The notes beneath the pieces were generated by a model. The model made no database searches. It worked only from the letters and a program-made list of their open reading frames with translations, and was not told the origin of the DNA. A DNA stretch of 64,000 nt from Marivivens aquimaris (GTDB lineage Bacteria > Pseudomonadota > Alphaproteobacteria > Rhodobacterales > Rhodobacteraceae), in NCBI RefSeq assembly GCF_015220045.1, contig NZ_JADBGB010000001.1:1827001-1891000 (forward strand), in the 5' to 3' direction. A program made the position numbers and the translations under genes. Position 1 is the stretch's first letter, and every line of letters starts with the position of its first letter. Shown in pieces: positions 32,746 to 42,043 of the stretch.

Positions 32746-35553
32746 ATGATTTTGCTTCCAGCCACCCACGACTATTTTGTCGTCTACTCGGACTTTGCCT
32801 CGCAGACAGTCGCAGGCGTTTTTGAAACCTACGACGAAGCGAAGGCCGCCCTCCAGACCGGTTACGCACTCCGCTTTCCGGCAGACTACGAACCTCTTGG
32901 CATCGTGGACATCGAATATGACGATTTGATGTTCATCAATAGCCAAGAAGGTGACATTTTCCGCCTTGCCGAAGGCATCACCGATTTCCGCCTCGAAGGC
33001 GACGGCAACTCCACCATCATCGGTGGCGACACGAACGGCAAATTCTACGGTAGCAACGGCGACAACACGATGACCGCAGGGGATGGCGGCATCAGTCTCG
33101 TCGGTCGTAGCGGTGATGACGTTCTCGTCGGCGGTGACGGTAATGACCGCCTGTTCGGCAATCAGGACAATGACAGCCTCTTTGGCGGCGACGGTTCGGA
33201 CATTCTGAACGGCGGCGACGGCGACGACCACCTCTTCGCGGGTGACGGCACCGATTTCCTTTATGGCGAAGATGGTGCTGACACGTTCCACTTCGCACTG
33301 GATGCCAACGGCAAGTCCTACATCAAAGATTACGACGCAACCGAAGGCGACACCATCGAACTTGAAGGCACCTACACCTCCTTCGACGATCTGATGGCAG
33401 CAGGCGCCGTGACGGAGGCCAGCGGCCACGTCACAATCAAGGAGGGCACGGCCCAGATTATCGTGCAGAACACCTCGCTCGCCGATGTCCAAGCGTCGAC
33501 GACCTTCGTGACCGAAGCAGACACCACCATCAACGGCGGCAGCTTCGACACGTTTGCAGAGTTCCTCGACACCGGCCTTGATACCAGCGCGACCGAGGTC
33601 AACATCGCAGGTACGACGTACATTTTGCGCGACGACGAACCGCTCCACGCCGACTACAAATATCAGGACAGCAACGGTCGGTGGTGGTCGCCCGACTACT
33701 TCGTCCTCGTGGCTGGCGGCCAGTCGAACATGTTCGGCTCGGGCCAAGGCGGCGACACGACCATCGACCCGAACGTGATGGCCTACGATTACATCAACGG
33801 CGAAATCGTTGTGGCCGACTACGATGCGGCCCCTGCTGGCGGCACGGGCATCAAGCCCGAAGGCACGACTTACAACAACCTCTACTTCCCGCTCGCCAAT
33901 GATCTGGCAGCCGAGCTCGACCGTCCCGTTCTCGTTGTGACCCATGCTGTTCCGGGCACCACGATGTCCATGTGGAACGAAGACGAGGCCGATCCCGAAG
34001 CAGGTGCGCTGTGGCGTGACCTGAACACCGACGTCGAGAACGCGCTGACCGCTATCGATCAGGACAAAGCCGACCTCTTCGTCTGGCATCAGGGCGAGTC
34101 CGACTTCACCATGGACCCTGCGCAGTACGAACAGGAATTCATGGAGTTCGTTGCACAGGTTCGCGCCACCGAGTGGGGCGGAGATGACCTCGCGTTCCTT
34201 GCCGGTGAACTGTCGCGTCAGGGCGACAACTACCATATGAACGAAGCGCTCCAGAACATCGAGACGACCGAGACCGACCCGAACCTCGGCTTCGTGTCCT
34301 CGGTCGGTATCACCACCTTCGGCACGAACAACATCCATTTTGACGGCGCAGGTCTGGTCGAATTCGGCCACCGCTATTTCGACGCCTACATGGACATTCT
34401 GGCCGAGCGTGAGAACCCCGGCAGCACCGCAACCGGCGACACGGCTCCGGTGTTCGACATCACGCCGGAAGACAACAGCGAAGACACCTACATGTGGGGT
34501 GATCCCGATCCGAGCCCGGGTCAGACCATGGCGCTCGACAACCAGTACTGGACCATCGGCGAAGGCTATTCGGACAGCATCTACCTGAGTGATGGCTTCT
34601 CGGATGCCGAAGGCGATGCCCTGAGCTATTACGTTCACATCTACGGAGCGAACGGCTCGCGTGGTCACTACTTTGGCGAGATTGACGGCGACAAACTGAC
34701 CATCGACCCGACCCTCGCGGATGCAGGCGACTACGAAGTGCACCTCTTCGCTTCGGACGGCGAGCTGGACAGCGAAACCGTTGTTTACAACCTCACCGTT
34801 GAAGAATCCGCGCCGACCGTCGTGATGTATGACGACAGCACTTACACCAGCCTGCGCGGTGAATACCTCAGCCTGCGTTCCGCACTGGATGACGCATCCT
34901 CGCACCGCGGGATGGAGATTCTGAGCTTGAACATGTGGGAGCAGATGGGTGGCGTCTACATCGACACGGACTCGCTGCACATCAAGGGTGACAGCAGCAT
35001 GGGCCTGACATTCAACATGTCCGACGACATTCTACGCATCTACTTTGATGGCGAGGCGGAATTTGACGCCAACGGCAATGCTCTCAACAATAACATTGAA
35101 GGCAACGCAGGCGACAACATCATTCGCGGCTACGAAGGTATCGACTGGCTTTACGGCGAAGGCGGTAACGACATGCTGGACGGCGGCGCTGATATCGACC
35201 GTCTGTTCGGCGGTGCGGGTGACGACTACATCATCTTTGGGTCGGGCAACGACCAAGCCTACGGTGATGCGGGCGCGGACATGTTCGTGTTTGCCGATGG
35301 TGACGAAACCAACCAGATCCGCGATTTCGCGGCGGCCGAGGGCGACAGCGTCGTCGTTCTGTTCGACGGTATCGACGACTACGACACCCTGATGGCCACC
35401 GCGACGCTACAGGACGACACGACGAACAACCGTGTCATCGTCAATGTCGGCGACGACCGCGTGATCATCTGGGGCATCCAGAGCAATGAACTCACTTCGG
35501 ATATGTTCCAGTTCACCGATCAGGCAGCAGCCTACGACTCGACGATCGCGTAA
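32746..35553 (+). CDS. Secreted RTX protein with SASA/CE6-type carbohydrate esterase domain
   Basis: A 935-residue protein. RTX calcium-binding nonapeptides occupy about residues 85-180 (GGDGNDRLFGN, GGDGSDILNGG), then comes an esterase domain of the SASA/DUF303 family at about 315-560. Its GQSNMFGSG holds the nucleophile Ser, WHQGESDF is the second conserved block, and NNIHFDGAG gives the His. A cadherin-like region follows (about 610-690), then a second RTX block at about 785-860. There is no Sec signal, so type I secretion is expected. It probably removes acetyl groups from plant or algal polysaccharide. GGAG abuts the ATG, so a TTG at 32752 may be the true start. Confidence 0.82.
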   Translation: MILLPATHDYFVVYSDFASQTVAGVFETYDEAKAALQTGYALRFPADYEPLGIVDIEYDDLMFINSQEGDIFRLAEGITDFRLEGDGNSTIIGGDTNGKFYGSNGDNTMTAGDGGISLVGRSGDDVLVGGDGNDRLFGNQDNDSLFGGDGSDILNGGDGDDHLFAGDGTDFLYGEDGADTFHFALDANGKSYIKDYDATEGDTIELEGTYTSFDDLMAAGAVTEASGHVTIKEGTAQIIVQNTSLADVQASTTFVTEADTTINGGSFDTFAEFLDTGLDTSATEVNIAGTTYILRDDEPLHADYKYQDSNGRWWSPDYFVLVAGGQSNMFGSGQGGDTTIDPNVMAYDYINGEIVVADYDAAPAGGTGIKPEGTTYNNLYFPLANDLAAELDRPVLVVTHAVPGTTMSMWNEDEADPEAGALWRDLNTDVENALTAIDQDKADLFVWHQGESDFTMDPAQYEQEFMEFVAQVRATEWGGDDLAFLAGELSRQGDNYHMNEALQNIETTETDPNLGFVSSVGITTFGTNNIHFDGAGLVEFGHRYFDAYMDILAERENPGSTATGDTAPVFDITPEDNSEDTYMWGDPDPSPGQTMALDNQYWTIGEGYSDSIYLSDGFSDAEGDALSYYVHIYGANGSRGHYFGEIDGDKLTIDPTLADAGDYEVHLFASDGELDSETVVYNLTVEESAPTVVMYDDSTYTSLRGEYLSLRSALDDASSHRGMEILSLNMWEQMGGVYIDTDSLHIKGDSSMGLTFNMSDDILRIYFDGEAEFDANGNALNNNIEGNAGDNIIRGYEGIDWLYGEGGNDMLDGGADIDRLFGGAGDDYIIFGSGNDQAYGDAGADMFVFADGDETNQIRDFAAAEGDSVVVLFDGIDDYDTLMATATLQDDTTNNRVIVNVGDDRVIIWGIQSNELTSDMFQFTDQAAAYDSTIA

Positions 35554-36529
35554 CCAGTTTTGTGTCGAGCAGTATGACCTCGCCGTCTTTGGCTGGGTCC
35601 ACGGCGCGGCGGTGCAGAAGTTCTGTAATCGCCGCGACCATGTCGTCGATCGGGTTCCGGATTGTTGTCAGGTCGAATGCAGGCCAGCCTGACATTTCGA
35701 TATCATCAAAGCCGATAAGAGCGATGTCATCGGGGATACGCACACCCGAATCACGCAAGTAAGTCATTGCGCCCAGCGCCATGGCATCATTCGCACAAAC
35801 GAGTGCGTCCGGACTGTGCTCTTTCAACAAAGCGCGGGCCGCGTCGTATCCGCTTTCCATCGTGTAACGCCCCTCGCATTCCGCAATCAGTTCCAGACCG
35901 CCCAGCGCATCGAGGCACCCTGCCCTGCGTTCAGGCGCAGACGAGAACGACGTTGGCCCGCCGATGTACGCGACCCGGTGACAGCCGCCTTTGATGAGGT
36001 GAGCCACGCCCTCCCGCATTCCTTCACGGTTGCGGACACAGATGTTGTCGACACCGTCCTGCTCGATGATCCGTCCGGACGAAATCACTGGCACGCCCAT
36101 TTTGATGCAGGTCGCGGCCACATCCGCGCCGAGGCTGCCTGACCGTAAGATCATGGCCTCCAACGGAAAACTGAGCACACGCGAAGCGGCCTCGTGAGCA
36201 ACCGCGTCGCTGCCGCCAATCATGATCGGCCACTTTCCTGCAGCGTTCAGACCGGTCGCCAAGCGTGCGGCGGCTTCCTTGTCATACTGGTTCGGCATAT
36301 CGCCCACGAAGATCGCAACGAGGTTGGATTGCCGCCCTTGCAACCCCGCGGCGAGAGCGTTGGGGCGATACCCGATATCCTCGGCCGCACGCAGAATGCG
36401 CTCCCGCTTTTCCGCATCGAGGTAAGCGCCTTCAGTAAAGGCCCGCGAGACCGCAGAACGGGACACACCCGCCAGTCTGGCGACATCGGCCGCCGTGGCA
36501 CGGCGGGTTCTCTGTCGAGGGCTATTCAT
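35513..36529 (-). CDS. LacI-family transcriptional regulator
   Basis: A 338-residue repressor with HTH ATAADVARLAGVSRSAVSRAF, hinge NALAAGLQGRQS, and a C-terminal effector domain ending GFDDIEMSGWPAFDLTTIRNP. It is divergent from the ugpBAEC operon, and its 3' end overlaps the esterase gene by 41 bp tail to tail. It probably recognises TGAACACGTGTGCA-like sites with a central CG, found in the ugp promoter (core 36611-36618) and before the esterase gene (32533-32540). This is a carbohydrate-type regulator in a place where PhoB control would be expected. Confidence 0.9.
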   Translation of the reverse strand: MNSPRQRTRRATAADVARLAGVSRSAVSRAFTEGAYLDAEKRERILRAAEDIGYRPNALAAGLQGRQSNLVAIFVGDMPNQYDKEAAARLATGLNAAGKWPIMIGGSDAVAHEAASRVLSFPLEAMILRSGSLGADVAATCIKMGVPVISSGRIIEQDGVDNICVRNREGMREGVAHLIKGGCHRVAYIGGPTSFSSAPERRAGCLDALGGLELIAECEGRYTMESGYDAARALLKEHSPDALVCANDAMALGAMTYLRDSGVRIPDDIALIGFDDIEMSGWPAFDLTTIRNPIDDMVAAITELLHRRAVDPAKDGEVILLDTKLVTRSSSRRLLPDR

Positions 36530-36768
36530 TGCTGTTTCCCGCTATAGGTGAAATTTTATTGCTTAGTCAAAATTACCGACACATACTCGTTACGTGCATC
36601 ATCTATATGAACACGTGTGCACATTCTGGCAAGATTCGCGAAGAGGCGATGCCCGAAGTGCAAAGCGTCGGCCCCATCCGCCGACATACGAGTTTCGCGC
36701 CCTGCCGACGATCGGGAGGGCAAACCAACCCAAACGCCTATTCAGGCGCTCATGATTGGAACAGGACT
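36530..36768. promoter_or_regulatory. Divergent lacI/ugp control region
   Basis: This 239-nt region contains TGAACACGTGTGCA at 36608-36621, a near-perfect palindrome centred on CG with core ACACGTGT, suited to a LacI dimer. The reading frame of ugpB is open through much of the region, but no signal peptide or family sequence lies upstream of 36769. I could not recognise a PhoB box. Confidence 0.6.
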
Positions 36769-38070
36769 ATGAAGCGCATTTCTTTCGTTTCGGCCCTCGC
36801 ACTGTCGCTCGCGGCCAATGCTTCTTTCGCTCAAACCGAAATCACTTTCTGGCACGCCATGGGCGGCGCGCTGGGTGACACGGTCAACCAGATTGCGACC
36901 GACTTCAACGCAAGCCAGGACGACTACCAGATCACTCCGGTCTTCAAAGGCACCTACGAGGAAGCCCTGACCGCTGGCATCGCGGCATTCCGTGCTGGCG
37001 AACAGCCGAACATCCTTCAGGTCTTCGACGCTGGCGCCGCTACCGTCATCGGCGCCAAGGGCGCAACCGTTCCGGTTCAGGATCTGATGATCGACAATGG
37101 CGTCGACTTCGACATCGAAGACTACATCTCGGGCGTTCGCTACTTCTATGCTGACAGCGAAGGCAAGATGATCGGTATGCCGTTCAACTCGTCCTCGCCG
37201 ATCATGTACTTCAACGAGACCGCTCTCGAAGAAGCTGGCGTCGAAGCGCCGAAGACCTGGGAAGAGTTCGAGAACACCACCGCTCCGGCACTCGTCGAAG
37301 CAGGCTACATCCCGCTCTCGCAGTCGCACTCCCCGTGGATCTGGGTCGAGAACTTCTTCTCGCGTCATAACCTGCCGTTTGCGACCAACAACAACGGTTA
37401 TGACGGTGCTGACACCGAGATCCTCGTGAACTCGGACGAGATCAAGATGCACTGGACCAACGTCAAAGAGTGGCTCGATGAGGGTTACTACAACTGGTAC
37501 GGCGCAAGCTGGGACGACAACCAGACCCCGTTCGAAGAAGGCAAAGTCGCTATCTGGCTCGGCTCGTCGGGTTCGTTCGGCGGCCTGATGGCCAAAGACC
37601 TGCCGTTCGAATTCTCGGCAACCTACCTGCCCTACTGGGAGTCCATCACCACCGAGCCGACCCAGACCTTTATCGGCGGCGCATCTCTGTTCGCTATGTC
37701 GGGCAAGTCGGACGAAGAAGACGCTGCTACCGCGGCCTTCTTCGAGTACCTCACCTCGCCGGAAGTCCAGTACATGTGGCACCGTGAAACCGGCTACGTG
37801 CCGATCACCGAAGCTGCCTACGAGATGGCAAAAGAAGACGGCCACTATGACCGCTTCCCCGCTGCCGAAGTTGGCATCCAGCAGCTTTCGCTGCCCGCTG
37901 GTGAGAACACTGCCGGTTACCGCATGGGCTTCTACGTCCAGATCCGTGACGTGATGAACCGTGAATTCGGCCGCATCCTCACCGACGAGACCTCGGTTGA
38001 TGACGCATTCGCGACCATCGAAACCGAAGCCAACGATCTGCTGTCGCGCTTCGCGATGACCCAGCAGTAA
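36769..38070 (+). CDS. ugpB: sn-Glycerol-3-phosphate ABC transporter binding protein
   Basis: A 433-residue periplasmic binding protein. The signal peptide MKRISFVSALALSLAANASFAQ is cleaved before TEITFWHAM. The mature N-terminus EITFWHAMGGALGDTVNQIA and the later YPGTYEEALTAG-like KGTYEEALTAGIAAFRAGEQPN are typical of UgpB. The start at 36769 follows a weak AGGA. UgpB binds glycerol-3-phosphate and glycerophosphodiesters. It is the first gene of ugpBAEC and is followed by a stem-loop. Because LacI control replaces the usual Pho control, another polyol phosphate is conceivable. Confidence 0.88.
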   Translation: MKRISFVSALALSLAANASFAQTEITFWHAMGGALGDTVNQIATDFNASQDDYQITPVFKGTYEEALTAGIAAFRAGEQPNILQVFDAGAATVIGAKGATVPVQDLMIDNGVDFDIEDYISGVRYFYADSEGKMIGMPFNSSSPIMYFNETALEEAGVEAPKTWEEFENTTAPALVEAGYIPLSQSHSPWIWVENFFSRHNLPFATNNNGYDGADTEILVNSDEIKMHWTNVKEWLDEGYYNWYGASWDDNQTPFEEGKVAIWLGSSGSFGGLMAKDLPFEFSATYLPYWESITTEPTQTFIGGASLFAMSGKSDEEDAATAAFFEYLTSPEVQYMWHRETGYVPITEAAYEMAKEDGHYDRFPAAEVGIQQLSLPAGENTAGYRMGFYVQIRDVMNREFGRILTDETSVDDAFATIETEANDLLSRFAMTQQ

Positions 38071-38094
38071 CTCTCTCCATCTCCGAGAGTGTCC

Positions 38095-38118
38095 AGCGGT
38101 CGCCATCAGGCGGCCGCT
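38095..38118 (+). repeat. Stem-loop after ugpB
   Basis: AGCGGTCGCC (38095-38104) pairs with GGCGGCCGCT (38109-38118) over 10 bp with one G-U wobble around a 4-nt loop. It lies 25 nt after the ugpB stop and no T-run follows. It is in the same position as hairpins in the other three transporter operons of the window. Confidence 0.65.
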
Positions 38119-38142
38119 ATCCATTACGACCAAGGGGGCCTT

Positions 38143-39024
38143 ATGAAGCGCGCCGGTTTCTCCACACGGTGGTTGCCGATCATGCTGCTTTTGCCGCAGC
38201 TGCTCATCATCGTTATCTTTTTCTACTGGCCTGCGTGGCACGCGGTTCGGTCGTCGTTTTTCCTCCAAGACCCCTTCGGGTTCGGAGAGACCTTCGTCGG
38301 CCTCAAGAACTACGCCTCGCTGTTCAAGTCCTCCGCCTACATGCGCTCCGCGTGGTTTACGTTGTTCTTCGTTGTGCTCGTGACGTTCTTCTCGCTCGGC
38401 ATATCGCTTCTCTTGGCCGTGAAGGCAGACAAGGTGCTGCGCGGCGCGAAAACCTACCGCACGCTGCTGATGTGGGTCTACGCCGTCGCTCCGCCGGTCG
38501 CAGGTGTGCTCGGCGTCATCATGTTCGACCAAAGCTGGGGCCCGGCGACCGAGTTTTTTGCCCTCCTCGGCTACGACTTTCGCCTTGGCGTGAACTACTA
38601 CGACACCGCTTTCGCGATGGTCGTCGTGTCGGTCTGGAAGCAGCTTCCGGTCAACTTTATCTTCTTTCTCTCCGGCCTCCAGTCGATCCCCCGTTCGGTT
38701 CGCGAAGCCGCCCTGATCGACAACCGCTCGGCATCGAGCCGCTTCTGGGATATCACCTTCCCGCTGTTGGCCCCGACCGGTTTCTTCCTTCTGATCACCA
38801 ACATCACCTACGCGATGTTCGACACATTCGGCGTGATCGACGTGCTTGTCCGCGGCGAGCCCGGAAACAACCCGCTCACACTGGTCTACAAGGTCTACGT
38901 CGACGGCTTCCGCGGCAATGACCTTGGCGGGTCGTCGGCGCAGTCGGTGGTGCTGATGGTCCTCGTTCTCGCCATGACCGTGTTCCAGTTCCGCATGGTC
39001 GAACGCCGCATCCACTACACCTGA
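38143..39024 (+). CDS. ugpA: sn-Glycerol-3-phosphate ABC transporter permease UgpA
   Basis: A 293-residue inner-membrane permease that matches UgpA closely in pattern: RWLPIMLLLPQLLIIVIFFYWPA, then DPFGFGETFVGLKNYASLF, SVWKQLPVNFIFFLSGLQSIPRS and the C-terminus QFRMVERRIHY. The EAA loop SVREAALIDNRSASSRFWDI is diverged at Asp-Gly (IDN instead of IDG). The ATG at 38143 follows AAGGGGGCC; an upstream in-frame ATG at 38089 lies within the intergenic hairpin region. It pairs with UgpE. Confidence 0.9.
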   Translation: MKRAGFSTRWLPIMLLLPQLLIIVIFFYWPAWHAVRSSFFLQDPFGFGETFVGLKNYASLFKSSAYMRSAWFTLFFVVLVTFFSLGISLLLAVKADKVLRGAKTYRTLLMWVYAVAPPVAGVLGVIMFDQSWGPATEFFALLGYDFRLGVNYYDTAFAMVVVSVWKQLPVNFIFFLSGLQSIPRSVREAALIDNRSASSRFWDITFPLLAPTGFFLLITNITYAMFDTFGVIDVLVRGEPGNNPLTLVYKVYVDGFRGNDLGGSSAQSVVLMVLVLAMTVFQFRMVERRIHYT

Positions 39025-39032
39025 GGACAGTC

Positions 39033-39884
39033 ATGAAACGTATCAAATTAGAGACGATCCTCGACCATACGGTGCTCATCATCGGGTCGCTGATCATGAT
39101 CCTGCCGATCGTCATGCTGGTTCAGATGGCATCGACGCCAGACATCGAGACGATCAAGAACGGCCCCGGCCTTGTCTTCGGGGACCAGCTTCCGGTGAAC
39201 TTCGAAAAGGCGATGTTCCAAGCGGACGGCTTCAGCGGTGCCAATACCGGCGTGCGGATGCTCTATAACTCAATGATCCTCGGCTTCGGCTTTGCCTTCG
39301 GCAAGATCATCGTCGGCATGATGGCCGCTTACGCCATCGTTTATTTCCGCCTGCCCTTCGCCACGATGGCGTTCTGGATCATCTTCACTACGCTTCTGCT
39401 GCCGCTCGAAGTGCGCATTCTGCCGTCCTACGAGATCGTGCAGAAGCTGGGGATGCTGAACACCTATCAGGGCCTCATCATTCCGCTGATTGCATCCGCC
39501 ACCGCGACGTTCTTCTTCCGCCAGTTCTTCCGTTCTGTGCCCGAGGAACTGGTCGAGGCCGCACGCATCGACGGTGCCGGTCCGATCAAGTTCTTCATCG
39601 ACATCCTCGTGCCGCTGTCGCGCACGATGATCGCGGCGATGTTCATCATCATGTTCGTCTACGGCTGGAACCAGTACCTCTGGCCCACCATGATAACGAC
39701 CGAGGAAGACATGTTCACCCTCGTGCGCGGCATCAAGCAGATCACCCAGTCGATCGACAACACCAACGTCCCCGAGTACGGCCGCGCGAACCTGCTCGCG
39801 ATCATCGCGATCCTTCCGCCCGTCCTCATCGTCATTTTCTTCCAGTCCTGGTTCGTGAAGGGCCTGACGGAATCCGATAAATAA
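39033..39884 (+). CDS. ugpE: sn-Glycerol-3-phosphate ABC transporter permease UgpE
   Basis: A 283-residue permease with six predicted membrane segments, EAA loop ELVEAARIDGAGPIKFFIDILVP and the UgpE-type end FFQSWFVKGLTES. The stretch MAAYAIVYFRLPFATMAFWIIF and NQYLWP are typical of UgpE. It follows ugpA by 8 nt and precedes ugpC by 12 nt, which has AAGGAGC before its start. Confidence 0.92.
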   Translation: MKRIKLETILDHTVLIIGSLIMILPIVMLVQMASTPDIETIKNGPGLVFGDQLPVNFEKAMFQADGFSGANTGVRMLYNSMILGFGFAFGKIIVGMMAAYAIVYFRLPFATMAFWIIFTTLLLPLEVRILPSYEIVQKLGMLNTYQGLIIPLIASATATFFFRQFFRSVPEELVEAARIDGAGPIKFFIDILVPLSRTMIAAMFIIMFVYGWNQYLWPTMITTEEDMFTLVRGIKQITQSIDNTNVPEYGRANLLAIIAILPPVLIVIFFQSWFVKGLTESDK

Positions 39885-39896
39885 GGAGCTGACAGA

Positions 39897-40940
39897 ATGG
39901 CTCAGGTTACTCTCGACAACGTCCGCAAGGTCTATCCCAACGGTTTCGAAGCCGTGAAACCCGCCTCCTACGACATCGCCGACGGCGAGTTCGTCGTGCT
40001 GGTCGGCCCTTCAGGCTGCGGCAAATCCACCATGCTGCGCATGATCGCAGGTCTTGAGGATATCAGCGAAGGCGCGCTGAAAATCGGCGACCGTCAGGTC
40101 AACAAAGTCGATCCCGCCGACCGCGACATCGCGATGGTGTTCCAGAACTACGCGCTCTACCCGCACATGACGGTGCGCAAGAACATCGGCTACGGCCTCA
40201 AGAACCGCAAGATCGACAAATCCACCATTGAGGCAAAGGTGCAGGAGGCGGCGACCATGCTGAACCTGACCGAATACCTCGACCGTAAGCCGTCGCAACT
40301 CTCGGGTGGTCAGCGTCAGCGTGTTGCCATGGGCCGCGCGATCGTGCGTGACCCTTCGCTGTTCCTGTTCGACGAACCGCTGTCCAACCTCGACGCCAAG
40401 CTGCGCAACCAGATGCGGATCGAGATCAAAGCCCTCCAGCGCCGTCTCGGCGTGACCTCGATCTACGTGACCCACGACCAGATCGAAGCGATGACAATGG
40501 CCGACCGCATTATCGTCATGAACGGCGGCATCATCGAACAGATCGGCACTCCGGCAGAGGTCTACCACTCCCCCGCCTCGACCTTTGTGGCGTCGTTCAT
40601 GGGGGCGCCTCCGATGAACCTGCTGGAAGGTCGCGTCGATGGCGGCGTGGTGCGCGTCGGCGAAACGGTTGTCACGAACACCGCCCTCGCCGTTTCCGGT
40701 CCCGTCACCGTGGGCATCCGCCCCGAGGATCTGGAGCCGAGCGTCGGCGGCCAGCTTCGCATCGACGTGTCGATCATCGAAGAACTAGGCGCGCATCGCC
40801 TCGTGCACGGCCACATTGCGGGTCAGGCCCTGACCATGCAGATTGGCAAGGACACCGCTATCGGCGACGGCCCGATCCCCGTCGCGATCAAGAATAACGC
40901 CGTGTCGCTGTTCGACCATCAGACCGGAAACCGCCTGTGA
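39897..40940 (+). CDS. ugpC: ABC transporter ATP-binding protein UgpC
   Basis: A 347-residue ATPase: Walker [11 protein letters not shown]-loop [10 protein letters not shown], signature [14 protein letters not shown], Walker [14 protein letters not shown], switch THDQIEAMT and a C-terminal TOBE domain (about 235-340). It powers UgpA and UgpE. A strong AAGGAG lies 7 nt before the ATG. Its stop overlaps the next gene, an EEP-fold phosphodiesterase, by 4 nt. Confidence 0.93.
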   Translation: MAQVTLDNVRKVYPNGFEAVKPASYDIADGEFVVLVGPSGCGKSTMLRMIAGLEDISEGALKIGDRQVNKVDPADRDIAMVFQNYALYPHMTVRKNIGYGLKNRKIDKSTIEAKVQEAATMLNLTEYLDRKPSQLSGGQRQRVAMGRAIVRDPSLFLFDEPLSNLDAKLRNQMRIEIKALQRRLGVTSIYVTHDQIEAMTMADRIIVMNGGIIEQIGTPAEVYHSPASTFVASFMGAPPMNLLEGRVDGGVVRVGETVVTNTALAVSGPVTVGIRPEDLEPSVGGQLRIDVSIIEELGAHRLVHGHIAGQALTMQIGKDTAIGDGPIPVAIKNNAVSLFDHQTGNRL

Positions 40941-41935
40941 CACGCTGCGTAGAGAACCTGACACCCATTACCGAGGCAGAGAAATCGGCCATCCTCGCGA
41001 GCCCGCGCACGGCTGATGCTCATCGCGGATTCATGTCCTCTCTGGACGCAATGCAGGATGTTCAGAAAGGCGGCACAGCATCAGCGCAAACGCTGCCGGC
41101 ACAGGTGAATGTCGTCGCGTGGAACGTTGAACGCTGCCTCTTTCCCGAGGCGACGGCGGCAACCCTCGCTTCGCTGGGTGCCAATATCGTCCTGCTCTCC
41201 GAGGTCGACAACGGCATGTCTCGCACGGCGCAGCGCAACACGACTAAGGACATGGCAGATGCGCTCGGGATGGAGTGGATTTACGGCGTCGAGTTCTTTG
41301 AGATGAGCCTCGGTAGCGATGCGGAGAAGGAGTTCTTTACCGACGACTTCAACACGCTCGGCTTCCACGGCAACGGCATCATGAGCAAGGCGCCCATGAC
41401 CCGCGTAAAACTTTTGCGCCTCGACGACCACGGGCAATGGTTTGACCCTGCTTGCGGAGCCGACCCCGACCAGCCGCGCATCGGTGGGCGAATGGCACTC
41501 TTAGCCGAAGTTCCGACTGATAACGGTCCGGTTTGCGTGATTTCGACCCACTTGGAAAGCAACGCCCAAGCGCCGCATCGTCATGCGCAAATGCAGAAGA
41601 TCATTGACGCGGTCGATGCATTCGCGCCCGACATGCCGGTTATTATCGGCGGGGATCTGAACACCGGCAACCATATGCCGCCGGACTTCGACTGGCAGAA
41701 AGAAACCCTGTTCGGACTGGCCGAGGAGCACGGCTACACGTGGACCGCGACGGCGGACGGCCCAACAACGCGCCCGAGTCTCATCACGCGGCACCCAGAC
41801 CGTCAGATGAAGCTGGACTGGTTCGCTACACGCGGCTTTGATTGTCTAGAAAAACGGGTGGTGTCATCGCTGGACGAAACAGGGCGCCCGCTGTCCGACC
41901 ACGATGCGGTCTATTGCAAAGTGCAGCGCGCCTGA
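40937..41935 (+). CDS. Endonuclease/exonuclease/phosphatase-fold phosphodiesterase in the ugp operon
   Basis: A 332-residue cytoplasmic protein of the EEP superfamily. Metal and catalytic residues are visible: Asn in AWNVERC, Glu in LLSEVDNG, the His in STHLES, Asp-Asn in GGDLNTGNH and the final pair in LSDHDAVY. Members hydrolyse phosphodiester or phosphomonoester bonds in nucleic acids, sphingomyelin or inositol phosphates. It is coupled to ugpC, in the place where ugpQ, a glycerophosphodiester phosphodiesterase of unrelated fold, often lies. It probably cleaves imported glycerophosphodiesters, though this is inference. Confidence 0.82.
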   Translation: MTRCVENLTPITEAEKSAILASPRTADAHRGFMSSLDAMQDVQKGGTASAQTLPAQVNVVAWNVERCLFPEATAATLASLGANIVLLSEVDNGMSRTAQRNTTKDMADALGMEWIYGVEFFEMSLGSDAEKEFFTDDFNTLGFHGNGIMSKAPMTRVKLLRLDDHGQWFDPACGADPDQPRIGGRMALLAEVPTDNGPVCVISTHLESNAQAPHRHAQMQKIIDAVDAFAPDMPVIIGGDLNTGNHMPPDFDWQKETLFGLAEEHGYTWTATADGPTTRPSLITRHPDRQMKLDWFATRGFDCLEKRVVSSLDETGRPLSDHDAVYCKVQRA

Positions 41936-41947
41936 GGCGCTGCACTT

Positions 41948-42043
41948 TCACGCAATCCAGAGCCGGATGACAAAGGCAATGACGCCGAGCGCAGAAACGC
42001 TCGCGAGCCACAGTCCGATGAACCAAGCGACCTTGCCGAACAT
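41948..42043 (-). CDS. DUF2474-type small membrane subunit of bd oxidase
   Basis: A 31-residue single-span protein, MFGKVAWFIGLWLASVSALG followed by 11 residues ending RLWIA. One hydrophobic helix covers most of it. The ATG at 42043 overlaps the cydB stop by one base (TGATG). Position, length and pattern fit DUF2474, the small protein encoded after cyanide-insensitive-type cydB genes and comparable in role to CydX, which stabilises the oxidase. A much longer open frame to 42898 in the same register is antisense-frame noise inside cydB. Confidence 0.78.
   Translation of the reverse strand: MFGKVAWFIGLWLASVSALGVIAFVIRLWIA

Noticed and set aside
33060..33290. Tandem DNA repeat or CRISPR-like array in the esterase gene.
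   Set aside because: The periodicity is 27 nt and corresponds to degenerate GGxGxDxxx nonapeptides of the RTX protein, not to identical DNA repeats with spacers.
32707..34980. A 757-codon open frame on the minus strand opposite the RTX esterase gene.
   Set aside because: The plus strand encodes clear RTX repeats and an esterase domain. The opposite frame has no recognisable family and is the result of codon bias in a GC-rich gene. Similar long antisense frames at 24007-26268, 36742-39015 and 58217-60583 were rejected for the same reason.
36601..36768. N-terminal extension of ugpB starting at upstream ATGs.
   Set aside because: The extra sequence is not protein-like and would hide the signal peptide that begins at 36769.
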